Origin: Clostridium omnivorum
Lineage (GTDB): Bacteria; Bacillota; Clostridia; Clostridiales; Clostridiaceae
Assembly (NCBI RefSeq): GCF_026012015.1
Contig: NZ_BRXR01000001.1
Coordinates: forward strand, 2,939,501-3,003,500
Length of the DNA stretch: 64,000 nucleotides
Direction: 5' to 3'
This document shows, one piece after another, positions 32,282-42,600 of this stretch. The notes beneath the pieces were generated by a model. That model saw only the letters and a list, made by a program, of their open reading frames with translations, did no database searches and had not been told where the DNA came from. The position numbers were made by a program, and so were the translations under genes. The first letter of the stretch is position 1. Every line of letters begins with the position of its first letter.

Positions 32282-32435
32282 TTAAAGAAAGTATTTTTTT
32301 ACTTTAATTATATTGCTTTATCCTATGCAAACCAATGCAATATATATAAAAAAGCAAGCAATATACTGATAGAAGGCGTTTCCAAATTATTCTATACTTG
32401 AGGTGTGGTCAATATTTATAGAAGGGGGTTTTTTA

Positions 32436-35400
32436 ATGAGAAGGACTGGGAAAAAAAGAAGTTATAACTTGAAGATTTTTTCACTTGCTTTAATTTTCTT
32501 GTTTACTCAGGTTATTGGGACATATGTACCTTTTATGGGCAAGCTGTTCCAAAATGTTAAGGCCTTGGAAAACGTATACATCAGAGACTTTAACGATGGT
32601 GTAGTGGGGCCTTGGACTAATTTTATAGGTTCAGGTAATTTATCAGTGGAGAATGGACAGCTTAAGATAATTAGGAACACAACAAATAATAAGCTTGTTA
32701 TGGTTGATAGTAATTCTCCCGAATTACTGGATGCTGAAGCACAATGTGATTTTAAATTAGTGAATGGTACAAGTAGGTTTGGAATAATTCTAAGAGGTTC
32801 AAGTGCAAATTCGCACCTATTTATTGGTTACAATGATTTGGGCAAGTGGCTTATTGAAACTTCTTCTGCATGGAAGGATGATATTCCTGGTCCAGCATTA
32901 GTTGCAGATCAAAAGTATACTTTAAAAGTAAGGGCAGTAGGAAACAAAATAACCATTTGGGTGGATGGAGACAAAATTTTTGATGATGTGGTTAATTTGG
33001 CAGGTATGCCTACAACTGCTGGAAAGGTTGGCTTTAGAACATGGTATGACAGTAAGAGTATTTTTGTAGACAATTTAAAATATGGGGCACCAGGGTCTAT
33101 TGTGGATACACCAGCAGCTAAAACTATTAAGAGCTTAAATCCAGTTAACATTTCAACCATAAAAGGTGTAAAGCCAAGTCTTCCTTCAGAAGTAACTGCA
33201 GTATACGATGATGGAACTAGTGGACAAGAAAAAGTAGCATGGGATGCTATAGATCCTTCAAAGTATAGCGATGTAGGGAGCTTTACAGTTCAAGGTACTG
33301 TGCAAGGTACTACTTTAAAGGCAATAGCTAATGTTACTGTTACTGCTGGGGAGGCAGTTTCTATAGAATCAGAAAAATTGAAAGTTACAATTGATAATAC
33401 CTTTCCAAGAGTTAATAAGTATGAGTATAGAGCATCAGGGGCAGTGATGTATGGACAGGATGATGTTATAAAGAGCGTTAATATTAATGGCGTTTTATAT
33501 GAGCCAACAATAACCTTTTCAAAGCCTGCTGCTAATAAAGCAGTTTATTCTATGAATTTTGCCTCGATAAATGTAACTATGGATGCAGAGGTTACTGTAA
33601 ATAATAATGTACTTGCTCTTGAAATAAAAAATGTTAAGGAAAATGGTACTACAAAAGTAAATACAATAGAAATTCCTAATCAAAATCTTATTTCAGTAAG
33701 AAGCAATCAGCCCAAAGCTGCACTATCAGGTGCACGTATGTATACAGCAGTAAGTGGTACTGGTGATACATTTATAGATTTAACCACTAATACTACCGTT
33801 AATGCATCTCCTACAGGATATATGTATGCGTTTTTAAATACAAGTGAGTTAAGTGCAGGTATATGGACAAATGCCGTAGAGAATGCTCCTGCTAGTGCAT
33901 CAGCTAATGAAAATTCAAGAATAATGAAGATGACTGTAAGCAAGGATGGATATTATAGGACAGGCCTTTGGAGCGGACAATGGACTTATCGTGCAACAGG
34001 CATGACAGCTCCAGAACCAGCAGCACCAATTGTTAAAATTGTAATTACTGATGATGAAAATAAGGATGGCGCAGTAGATTGGCAGGATGGAGCTATAGCC
34101 TATAGAACCATAATGAATAATCCATTAGGTTCTGAAAATATTCCAGACCGCGTAGTGCAAAGAATACCTTTTAACTTTGGCAGTCAAGCTACTAACCCAT
34201 TTTTAAAGGTCTTAGACGAAACTAAGAGGGTTTATCTAGCTACTGATGGTTTAGGACAAAATGTTTTGCTTAAGGGGTATGGCTCTGAGGGACATGATTC
34301 AGCTCATCCGGATTATGGAGTAATAGGTAAGCGTCAGGGCGGTGCTGTAGATATGAAAACTCTTGTTGATGAAGGAGCAAAGTATAATGCCTTCTTTGGA
34401 GTTCATATAAATGCTACAGAATCTTACCCAGAAGCAAAGGCATTTAACGAGCAGCTTGTCAACAAAAATGCAAAAGGATGGGACTGGCTAGATCCTTCCT
34501 ACTATATAAATACTCTATATGATGGTACCTCAGGAAATCGACTTGATAGAATTAAGCAATTAAAAGACCAAGTTCCTAATCTTGATTTTATTTATCTAGA
34601 TGTATGGTATAACAATGGTTGGGATGGTCGTAAGGTTGCAAGAGACATAAATTCTATGGGATGGAGATTGGAAACTGAATTTCCAAATGTACTAGAAAAT
34701 GATGTTACCTGGAGCCATTGGGCTGTAGATTATAATTATGGAGGACAAAGCACTAAAGGTTTTAATAGTAATATTGTTCAATTTATCAGAAATCATCAGA
34801 AGGATACTTGGATTGCAAGGGATCCGCTGTTAGGTGGAACAGAAATGTCAGACTATGAAGGCTGGCAGGGAAGAACTAGTTTTGATGATATGATAAAAAT
34901 GACCTTTAATACTGATTTGCCTACTAAATATCTTCAACATTTCCCAATAACAAAGTGGACAAATGATACTATTAATTTTGAAAATAATGTATCTGTTTCA
35001 AATGCAACAGGAACAAGAATAATAACTAAGGATAACAGGGAAGTTTTAAGAGGAAACTCATATCTATTGCCATGGGAGCCTAAAGAAGAAACTAAGCTTT
35101 ACCATTGGAATTCAAAGGGTGGAGAAACTACTTGGACATTGCCAGCTAGCTGGAATGGATTAAAAGATGTTAAACTGTATAAACTATCTGATCAAGGTAA
35201 GAGTTTAGTTGACACTTTAAAGGTTACAAATGATAAGGTAACTATAAATGCAGAAGCTAACGTGGCTTATGTAGTTTATAAGGGAGAAACAGCAACAGAA
35301 AAGGATATGAAATGGGGAGAAGGCACATTATTAAAGGACCCAGGCTTTAACAGTAACTCCTTAAGCAATTGGACTGTAAAAGGCGAAGGAGCTGCTGTAG

Positions 35401-38400
35401 CAAGAAATGATAGAGGACAGTATGAATTAAAGGTTAGCAAAGGAAGCGGTGCAACCTTAACTCAACAGCTTAATGGTCTTTCTGAGGGTACCTATTCAGC
35501 TTCAGTTTATGTAGAGGTAGATGGAAAGCGTAGAGCTTCAATATCTGTAAAAAATTCAGAGGGTGTAGAGAGTACTAACTACACTGACAGTTCTATAGCT
35601 GAGAACTATATTTCAGGTGATTCTAAGCATGGAACTAATATGCAAAGAATGAGAGTTTTATTTGATGTACTGCCAGGAAAGACTACTGCGACTCTTCAAC
35701 TAAAGGTTGAAGGCGGATTAGATACAGTAACCTTTGATGATTTGCGCATAGTTAAAACTGAGAGGGCACCAAAACCAGAAGGTGCATATTTCTATGAGGA
35801 TTTTGAAAATATAGACCAAGGTGTATACCCATTTGTTAAAGGTCCAGCTGGAGGCGCAAATGATCCAAGAACACATCTTGCAGAGCTTCATGCACCTTAT
35901 ACACAGAAGGGTTGGAATGGTAATGTAATTGATGATGTTATAGATGGAAATTGGTCACTTAAACTTCATAAAGAGAGCACAGGTATTCTTTTACAAACAA
36001 TTCCTCAAACCTTAAGGTTTGAACCAGGAAAATCCTATAGAGTTACCTTTAAATATGAAGCTGCCAAGAGTGGTGATTATAGCTTTATATTAGGCAATGG
36101 ACAAGAAGTTTTATCTGAGAAGCCTTTTACTTCAGCTACAGATCCGCAAGTATTTACTAAAGAGTTTAAGGCTGGCACAAACGGAGAGTCATGGATAGGT
36201 GTTAAGTGTGTAAATGGAAGTGCAGATATGGTAATTGATGACCTTAAGGTTGAAGAAATTCCTAATGCAGCTGCTGAGCCAACTGAAATTGTTCCAGTAG
36301 ATTTATCTACAGTTCCAAATTCTATGATTAAAGCAACCGCAACAAGTGAAGAAACAGAAGGTGAAGATAATAGTGCTGCTATGGCCATAGATGGGGATGA
36401 AGGAACTATATGGCACACAAAGTGGGATAAATCAGATGCTCTTCCACAATCCATAACTTTAAACCTAGGAGCTGCTTATGAAATAAACAAAGTAACCGTG
36501 CTTCCTAGACAAAGTGGTGCAAATGGTCTTATTAAGCAATATTCACTTTCTATATCAACAAACGGAACAGACTTTACAGAAATAGCCAAAGGAACTTGGG
36601 ATACAAATGATACTGCTTCAAGAGCTTTAATTAAAACAATTGCTTTTGATAAAGTAAAAGCAAGCTATGTAAGGCTTACAGCTCTTGATGGTGTAAATGG
36701 ATGGGCTAGCGCAGCTGAAATAGCTGTATATAGAGATCCTGCTACAATAGTTTCTGCTGCTAAAGCAGATGGAATTAAGACTGCTCTTGGTGAATTACCT
36801 AAGCTTCCAGAGACTGTAAAGGCAACTCTTAGTGATGGTAATGCTATCTCTCTTCCAGTAAGATGGGATGCTGTTCCTGCTGAAAATTATTCAAAAACAG
36901 GAGTGTTTACAGTTGAAGGTTATGTTAATGGTTCTGACATTAAGACTGCTGTTGAAGTTACTGTTATAGAGCCAGTTTCAATAGATGAAACAAATGTTCA
37001 AACTTCTGAAGGTGTAGAACCAATAATGCCAGGTAAAGTAAACGTAGTTTATAATGATGGAAGTAAGGCAGAGGTTAATGTTACATGGGGAACTTGGGGA
37101 TATATTAATCCAAGCAGTTATAATGAAGTTGGAAGCTTTGAAGTTACAGGAACTGTTGAAGGCATTAAGCTTCAAGCTAAGGCAGTAGTGAAGGTAACTG
37201 AAAATAATGCACCTATTATTACAATAAAAAATATCAAGGATAAGGATATAATTTCAGGTAAGATAAAGCCAGATATAGTTGTAACTGATGACCATAAAAT
37301 AGTATCTACTGTAATAACTCTTAACGGACAACCTTATAACAATGAAGAAATTAACAAAGCTGGGCAATATGAATTAAAAGTTGTTGCTGAAGATCAATCA
37401 GGAAATAAGGCTGAAGTTACAATAACCTTTACTATAGTAGATAAGAGTGCATTGATAACAGCTATAAAGGATGCACAAGCTAAATTAGATTCAGCAGTGA
37501 TAGGAACAGCAGAAGGTCAATATACAAAGGATGCTAAAGCTGAACTATCTAAGTCTATAACAGCAGCTGAAGAAATAGCTAATGATAAGAATGCTACTCA
37601 AGAGGTAATTGATTCAGGTACAGCAGCATTAAATAAAGCTATTAACTTATTTATTAGTAAGCAGCTTAAAGTAGAAGTTAGGAATGAAGTGAATGATGCT
37701 TCAACTTTAGTTAATTTAATAAATACAGTGGCTGATAAGTCTAAAATAGTGGTTGATATTACTAATAATCCATTAGCTAGTAAAGATGTATTAAACACAT
37801 TAAAGGGACAAAATAAACTGATTACCTTCCAAAAAGACGGCATCAGTTGGACCATAAATGGTAAGGACTTAAAAGATAATATAGATAAAGATATAGACCT
37901 TACACTGAAAGCTGTTTCTAATGAACTTAAAGACAAAGAATCAAAGTTAATTAAAGATTTAATTGGTAAAGAAATATCAATAGTTTCTTTCTCCTTCAAC
38001 TATGATGGTAAACTTCCGGGTATGTTTACTATAAAGGTATATGTTGGTAAAGATTTTGCTGGAAAAGAAGTTAATGTATGCAGATTTTATGAGGATAAAA
38101 ATACCTATGAAGTTGTTAATACCTGTAAAGTTGACTCAGATGGGTATATATCCTACAATGCAGACCACTGCAGTGATTACTTTGTAGTTGAAAAGAGCTT
38201 ATTGGATGGTAGTTCTAAAAATAATGACAATACAAACAATGAGCAAAAGGATAATACAACTGCGGACAAAAATACTGCCAACAATACAAATACTACTGCA
38301 AATACAGGTAAATTAGTTCAAACTGGTTCACCGTTAGATATGACTAGTTTAATAGTATTTGGCGTTGTAATAATGCTAAGTGGTGCTTGGGTTTGTATTA

Positions 38401-38420
38401 GGAAAAGAAGAACTAACTAA
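32436..38420 (+). CDS. Secreted GH101 endo-alpha-N-acetylgalactosaminidase
   Basis: 1994 residues from ATG 32436 behind GAAGGGGG. A signal peptide (about 1-45) precedes a concanavalin-like module (50-225) and a Big_4-type Ig module (about 230-305). The GH101 core follows: supersandwich, then a TIM barrel with nucleophile candidate Asp722 (FIYLDVW) and acid/base candidate Glu748 (LETEFPN), then beta domains to about 960. Two galactose-binding-like modules, an F5/8 C (CBM32) module (about 1294-1435), two more Big_4 modules, an FIVAR module (about 1670-1735) and a terminal region follow. The tail LVQTG (1960-1964), a hydrophobic helix and KRRTN resemble a sortase signal. GH101 releases core-1 Gal-GalNAc from mucin-type glycoproteins, pointing to an animal-associated niche. 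Confidence 0.93.
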   Translation: MRRTGKKRSYNLKIFSLALIFLFTQVIGTYVPFMGKLFQNVKALENVYIRDFNDGVVGPWTNFIGSGNLSVENGQLKIIRNTTNNKLVMVDSNSPELLDAEAQCDFKLVNGTSRFGIILRGSSANSHLFIGYNDLGKWLIETSSAWKDDIPGPALVADQKYTLKVRAVGNKITIWVDGDKIFDDVVNLAGMPTTAGKVGFRTWYDSKSIFVDNLKYGAPGSIVDTPAAKTIKSLNPVNISTIKGVKPSLPSEVTAVYDDGTSGQEKVAWDAIDPSKYSDVGSFTVQGTVQGTTLKAIANVTVTAGEAVSIESEKLKVTIDNTFPRVNKYEYRASGAVMYGQDDVIKSVNINGVLYEPTITFSKPAANKAVYSMNFASINVTMDAEVTVNNNVLALEIKNVKENGTTKVNTIEIPNQNLISVRSNQPKAALSGARMYTAVSGTGDTFIDLTTNTTVNASPTGYMYAFLNTSELSAGIWTNAVENAPASASANENSRIMKMTVSKDGYYRTGLWSGQWTYRATGMTAPEPAAPIVKIVITDDENKDGAVDWQDGAIAYRTIMNNPLGSENIPDRVVQRIPFNFGSQATNPFLKVLDETKRVYLATDGLGQNVLLKGYGSEGHDSAHPDYGVIGKRQGGAVDMKTLVDEGAKYNAFFGVHINATESYPEAKAFNEQLVNKNAKGWDWLDPSYYINTLYDGTSGNRLDRIKQLKDQVPNLDFIYLDVWYNNGWDGRKVARDINSMGWRLETEFPNVLENDVTWSHWAVDYNYGGQSTKGFNSNIVQFIRNHQKDTWIARDPLLGGTEMSDYEGWQGRTSFDDMIKMTFNTDLPTKYLQHFPITKWTNDTINFENNVSVSNATGTRIITKDNREVLRGNSYLLPWEPKEETKLYHWNSKGGETTWTLPASWNGLKDVKLYKLSDQGKSLVDTLKVTNDKVTINAEANVAYVVYKGETATEKDMKWGEGTLLKDPGFNSNSLSNWTVKGEGAAVARNDRGQYELKVSKGSGATLTQQLNGLSEGTYSASVYVEVDGKRRASISVKNSEGVESTNYTDSSIAENYISGDSKHGTNMQRMRVLFDVLPGKTTATLQLKVEGGLDTVTFDDLRIVKTERAPKPEGAYFYEDFENIDQGVYPFVKGPAGGANDPRTHLAELHAPYTQKGWNGNVIDDVIDGNWSLKLHKESTGILLQTIPQTLRFEPGKSYRVTFKYEAAKSGDYSFILGNGQEVLSEKPFTSATDPQVFTKEFKAGTNGESWIGVKCVNGSADMVIDDLKVEEIPNAAAEPTEIVPVDLSTVPNSMIKATATSEETEGEDNSAAMAIDGDEGTIWHTKWDKSDALPQSITLNLGAAYEINKVTVLPRQSGANGLIKQYSLSISTNGTDFTEIAKGTWDTNDTASRALIKTIAFDKVKASYVRLTALDGVNGWASAAEIAVYRDPATIVSAAKADGIKTALGELPKLPETVKATLSDGNAISLPVRWDAVPAENYSKTGVFTVEGYVNGSDIKTAVEVTVIEPVSIDETNVQTSEGVEPIMPGKVNVVYNDGSKAEVNVTWGTWGYINPSSYNEVGSFEVTGTVEGIKLQAKAVVKVTENNAPIITIKNIKDKDIISGKIKPDIVVTDDHKIVSTVITLNGQPYNNEEINKAGQYELKVVAEDQSGNKAEVTITFTIVDKSALITAIKDAQAKLDSAVIGTAEGQYTKDAKAELSKSITAAEEIANDKNATQEVIDSGTAALNKAINLFISKQLKVEVRNEVNDASTLVNLINTVADKSKIVVDITNNPLASKDVLNTLKGQNKLITFQKDGISWTINGKDLKDNIDKDIDLTLKAVSNELKDKESKLIKDLIGKEISIVSFSFNYDGKLPGMFTIKVYVGKDFAGKEVNVCRFYEDKNTYEVVNTCKVDSDGYISYNADHCSDYFVVEKSLLDGSSKNNDNTNNEQKDNTTADKNTANNTNTTANTGKLVQTGSPLDMTSLIVFGVVIMLSGAWVCIRKRRTN

Positions 38421-38448
38421 TTTATGATTTAAGCTGAATTAATGAAAG

Positions 38449-38486
38449 AAGTACCATGCTAATATATCTAGCATGGTACTTTTTAT
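38449..38486. terminator. Terminator between convergent GH101 and DegV genes
   Basis: Perfect 13-bp stem AAGTACCATGCTA/TAGCATGGTACTT (38449-38461/38469-38481) followed by TTTAT on the plus strand. Confidence 0.85.
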
Positions 38487-38497
38487 AATTACATGTT

Positions 38498-39397
38498 TTA
38501 TTTTAAATTAACGTCAATTAAATGATTTTGTCTATGCTTTCCTAAAAAGAACACTGCAAGAGCACCAGGACCGCCGTAGGTGCCAACAACTGGACCTATT
38601 GGATTTATAAGAACGTCCCTTACCTTTACTTCACTTAGAATTGCCTCTTTTAATTTCAAGGCATCTTTTTCAATATCTCCATGGCATATACAAACAATTT
38701 CTTCTTCTGGTTTTTCAATCTTCTTACATACAAATTCAGCTAATTTGCTTATTGCACTTTTTCTTCCTTTGGCTTTATGAATAGCAATTACTCTGCCTTC
38801 ATCATTTAAAGTGAGTATAGGTTTAATATGAAGCACAGTACCTAGAATTGCAGCAGTGGTGGAGATTCTTCCACCCCTTTTAAGATGGTTCAAATCATCT
38901 ACAGTAATGTATGTGTTTAAGCGTAATCTATTGTCTTCAATAAAGCTTTTTATTTCATAAAGATTGGCTCCGTTATTTTGCATTTCAATAGCCTTTATAA
39001 GCATAAGTCCTTGTCCTAGTGATGCTGTTAAAGTGTCTACAAGCTCAACATTAGCATTTGGATACGCATCTAATATCATATTTTTAGCTATATTGGCACT
39101 ATTGTAGGTTCCACTAAGGCCGCTGGAAACACCTACATATAAAATTGATTTGCCTTCTTTAACAATTTTCTCAAATACTGCATAAAAGGCATCAGCATTA
39201 GGCTGAGAAGTTTTGGGGATTTCTCCACTTTTCATTCCTTCATAAAAGCTATTATAGCTTAGACTAACACCGAAGTCATCCTTGTATTCATTTCCTAGAA
39301 AATTGCAGGTTAAGCTTACAAAGGGAATTTGCTTTTCATCCATATAGCTTCTAGGCATATCACAGCAAGAGTCTGTGACAATAACAAAATCGTTCAT
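38498..39397 (-). CDS. DegV family fatty-acid-binding protein
   Basis: 299 residues. The N-terminal domain begins VIVTDSCCDMPRSYMDE; the fatty-acid pocket serine region TSQPNADAF and the SSGLSGTYNSA, LKRGGRIS and GPVVGTYGGPGALAVFF segments are all typical. DegV/FakB proteins bind a fatty acid and present it to FakA kinase for phosphorylation and entry into phospholipids. No fakA is adjacent, as is usual for the many DegV paralogues of clostridia. Cytoplasmic and monocistronic. Confidence 0.9.
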   Translation of the reverse strand: MNDFVIVTDSCCDMPRSYMDEKQIPFVSLTCNFLGNEYKDDFGVSLSYNSFYEGMKSGEIPKTSQPNADAFYAVFEKIVKEGKSILYVGVSSGLSGTYNSANIAKNMILDAYPNANVELVDTLTASLGQGLMLIKAIEMQNNGANLYEIKSFIEDNRLRLNTYITVDDLNHLKRGGRISTTAAILGTVLHIKPILTLNDEGRVIAIHKAKGRKSAISKLAEFVCKKIEKPEEEIVCICHGDIEKDALKLKEAILSEVKVRDVLINPIGPVVGTYGGPGALAVFFLGKHRQNHLIDVNLK

Positions 39398-39540
39398 TAA
39401 AATTACCTTCCTAATATTATTTTTAATTATACATAATCAAATATCTACTACAATATTTGTCTAATTTCGACAAATATTCTACCTATATTTTAAAGTATAA
39501 AATAGTTTTATACAATATTAATATTTGCTAATACATACTA

Positions 39541-39563
39541 AAACATACGTTCTTTGATATAAT
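39541..39563 (+). promoter_or_regulatory. LexA-type box and extended -10 promoter of addBA
   Basis: AAACATACGTTC (39541-39552; GAAC-N4-GTTT on the other strand) sits immediately upstream of TGATATAAT (39555-39563), an extended -10. Bound repressor would cover the spacer and -35 region. Confidence 0.65.
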
Positions 39564-39634
39564 AAATATTATAAGGGAAAAATAAGAAGTAGTAGTTTAC
39601 ATAGAACTTAACTTGAGGGAGGTTAAAGGTTTTA

Positions 39635-42600
39635 ATGAGCTTAAGATTTATATATGGCCGCGCAGGCAGTGGAAAGAGCAGAAGATGTCTTGAAGAGATA
39701 AAGGAAAGGGTGGATTCTGATTTTGGAAAAAAGCTTGTGTTATTAATTCCGGAGCAATTTTCATTTCAGGCAAGTAAAAATCTTATAAATACTGTGGGCG
39801 AAAGAGTAGCAACCAAGGCACAGGTATTAAGCTTTACTAGATTGGCTTATGTGGTTTTCAGTGAAGTAGGTGGAATAACTCGTCAGCTTATGAATCCTGC
39901 GGGAAAAAATATGCTTATTTATAGGATTATAGACGAAATTAAAGATGAGCTAAAAGTTTTTAAAAGAGCTGGAAGACAACAGGGCTTTGTAAATATAATC
40001 GGGGATATTATTACAGAGTTTAAGAGGTATGATGTAAATCCGGACCTACTTAGAATTGTAAGCGGCAATATTAAGGAAAATACTGCACTTTATGAAAAGA
40101 TGCAGGATATTAATTTGATTTATGATATTTTTGAGAAAACATTACATAAAAATTATATAGATTCAGAAGATGAACTTTTATTGCTGGCAGAGAAACTAGA
40201 ACACTGTACATTGTTTGATGGAGCGGAAATATGGATTGATGAATTTTCAAGTTTTACGCCTTTGCAGTACAAAATCATTGAAAAGCTATTAAAAAAGGCC
40301 AGTAGGGTAAATATAACTTTGAATACTGATTGCCTGATAGCTGGTGGCAGCACAGATAACACTGATGTATTTGCTCCTATTAAAAATACCGAAAGGAAGC
40401 TTTTAAAGTTCGCAGAGGACAATAATATCGCTTACGAAAAACCTCTTTGTTTAGAGGAAAATTTACTTCCTAGATTTAAAAGTAGTAAAGAGTTAGCTCA
40501 TCTAGAAAAGTACTTTTTCTACTTTCCATATAATCAGTATAAGGAAGATACCTTAGATATATCTGTTTTTAAGGCTTTAAACATGTACACTGAGATCCAA
40601 AATGTAGCTAGGGAGATAATTGCACTCACAAGGGATAAAAGCTTTAGACTCAATGATATAGCTGTAATAACTAGGGACTTGGATTCATATGAAAAGCTTG
40701 TACAGGCTATTTTTAATGAATATGAAATCCCATATTTTATTGATAAAAAGAGGGATATTAACGGTAATCCATTAGTAATACTTTTAAACTCAGTAATAGA
40801 TATTTTTAGTAAAGGATGGTCCTACGAGGCGGTCTTTAGATATTTAAAGACCGGACTTACAGGTATAGAGCAGGAGGATATAGATTTAATAGAAAATTAT
40901 GTATTAGCAAATGGTATAAAGGGAAAGAAGTGGACAGAAGAAAAGTGGAATTATAGATTTAACTATGGCTTTCAAAGTGAAGAAATATCTGAAATTGAGC
41001 AGGAGACTATTGATAGAGTAAATGAAATAAAAAATAGAATAACTGAACCTCTTATGAGACTTAATAAAAAGATCAAGAATAGAAAAAACGTAAGAGATAT
41101 GTGTACAGCTATTTATGAGCTTTTTGAAGAACTTAATTGCTATGAGAATATTGAAAAGTGGATAAGTGAGTTTAAGGAAGACAAAGATTTGGATATGGCT
41201 AATGAATACAGTCAGATTTGGAATATAGTTATAGAGCTTTTAGATCAGATAGTTGAGGTTATGGGTGAAGAAAAGCTCACCATGGATGAATTTGTAAAGG
41301 TGCTTACTACTGGTATAAATGAATGTGAAATCGGGGTTATCCCACCTTCACTTGATCAAGTGTTAGTAGGCAGCATAGATAGAATAAGAAGCCATGATGT
41401 TTCAGCATTGTTTATCATAGGAGTAAATGATGGAGTATTCCCTAAGGCTTCTAATGAAGAGGGAATACTATCTGATAAGGATAGAGAGGAATTAAAAGAG
41501 CTTGGCTTAGAACTAGCACTGGATACAAAAGCACAAGCCTTCGAAGAACAGTTTTTAATTTATAACAGTTTAACGCTATCCAGCAAATATCTAAAAATCA
41601 GCTATCCTATAGCTAATTTTGAAGGCAAGACTATGAGACCTTCAATAATAATATCAAGATTAAAGAAGGTATTTCCAAATATAAAAGAGGACAGTGATAT
41701 TATAAAGCTTGAAGATGATGTAGAAAATTTAAAAGCTGTAACTGGTGCTTCCTCAACCTTTAATGAGCTTATAGCAGCTATAAGAGGAAAGGCAGAAGGA
41801 GAAGCTGCCAGTGCTGTTTGGTGGGATGTATACAGCTGGTACAAGGAAAAACCAGAGTGGAAGGAACGCTGCATTAGGACCTTTGAAGGGCTTTCCTACA
41901 GCAATCAGGTTAAGTTTGTAAATGAGAAAAAAATAAGAAAACTCTATGGCTCTCCGCTTCAATTCAGTGTTTCAAGGCTTGAGAGATTTTCGCAGTGTCC
42001 TTTTGCCTATTATGTAGAGTATGGTCTTAAGGCAAAACAAAGAAAAATATATGAATTCAGTCCTCCTGACCTGGGCAGCTTTATTCATGAAGTCCTAGAT
42101 GAATTTTCAGAGATACTTGAAAAGGAAAGTATAACTTGGAGAGAAATAGAAGACCAGTGGTGTGATGAAGCTATTTCGCTTATTGTGGATAAAAAGGTTA
42201 ATGAAAGAACGGGTTCGATACTAAGTAGTTCACCAAGATATAAATATATGTCTGAAAGACTAAAGAGAATTATGACAAAGTCTGTAAACTTAATAGCTCA
42301 GCATATAAAAAAGAGTGGCTTTGACCCTATAGGCTATGAAATGTCCTTTGGAAAGAACGGAGATTTTCCACCAATCACAGTAGATTTGCCATCTGGGGAT
42401 AAGATTGAGCTAATAGGAAGAATTGATAGAGTTGATGAACTGCAAACAGAAGAAGGGCTTTATCTTAGAATTATAGACTATAAGTCTGGAAATAAATCCT
42501 TTAAACTTTCAGATGTATACTATGGACTGCAGCTTCAGCTTTTAGTGTATTTAGATGCAGTACTAAGCAATCAGGAAAAGTATATAGAAAAGGGCATTCT

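Noticed and set aside
36077-36454. 125-codon minus-strand frame inside GH101
   Set aside because: Antisense shadow of a strongly conserved coding region; composition is the complement of the GH101 reading frame and no ribosome binding site is present.
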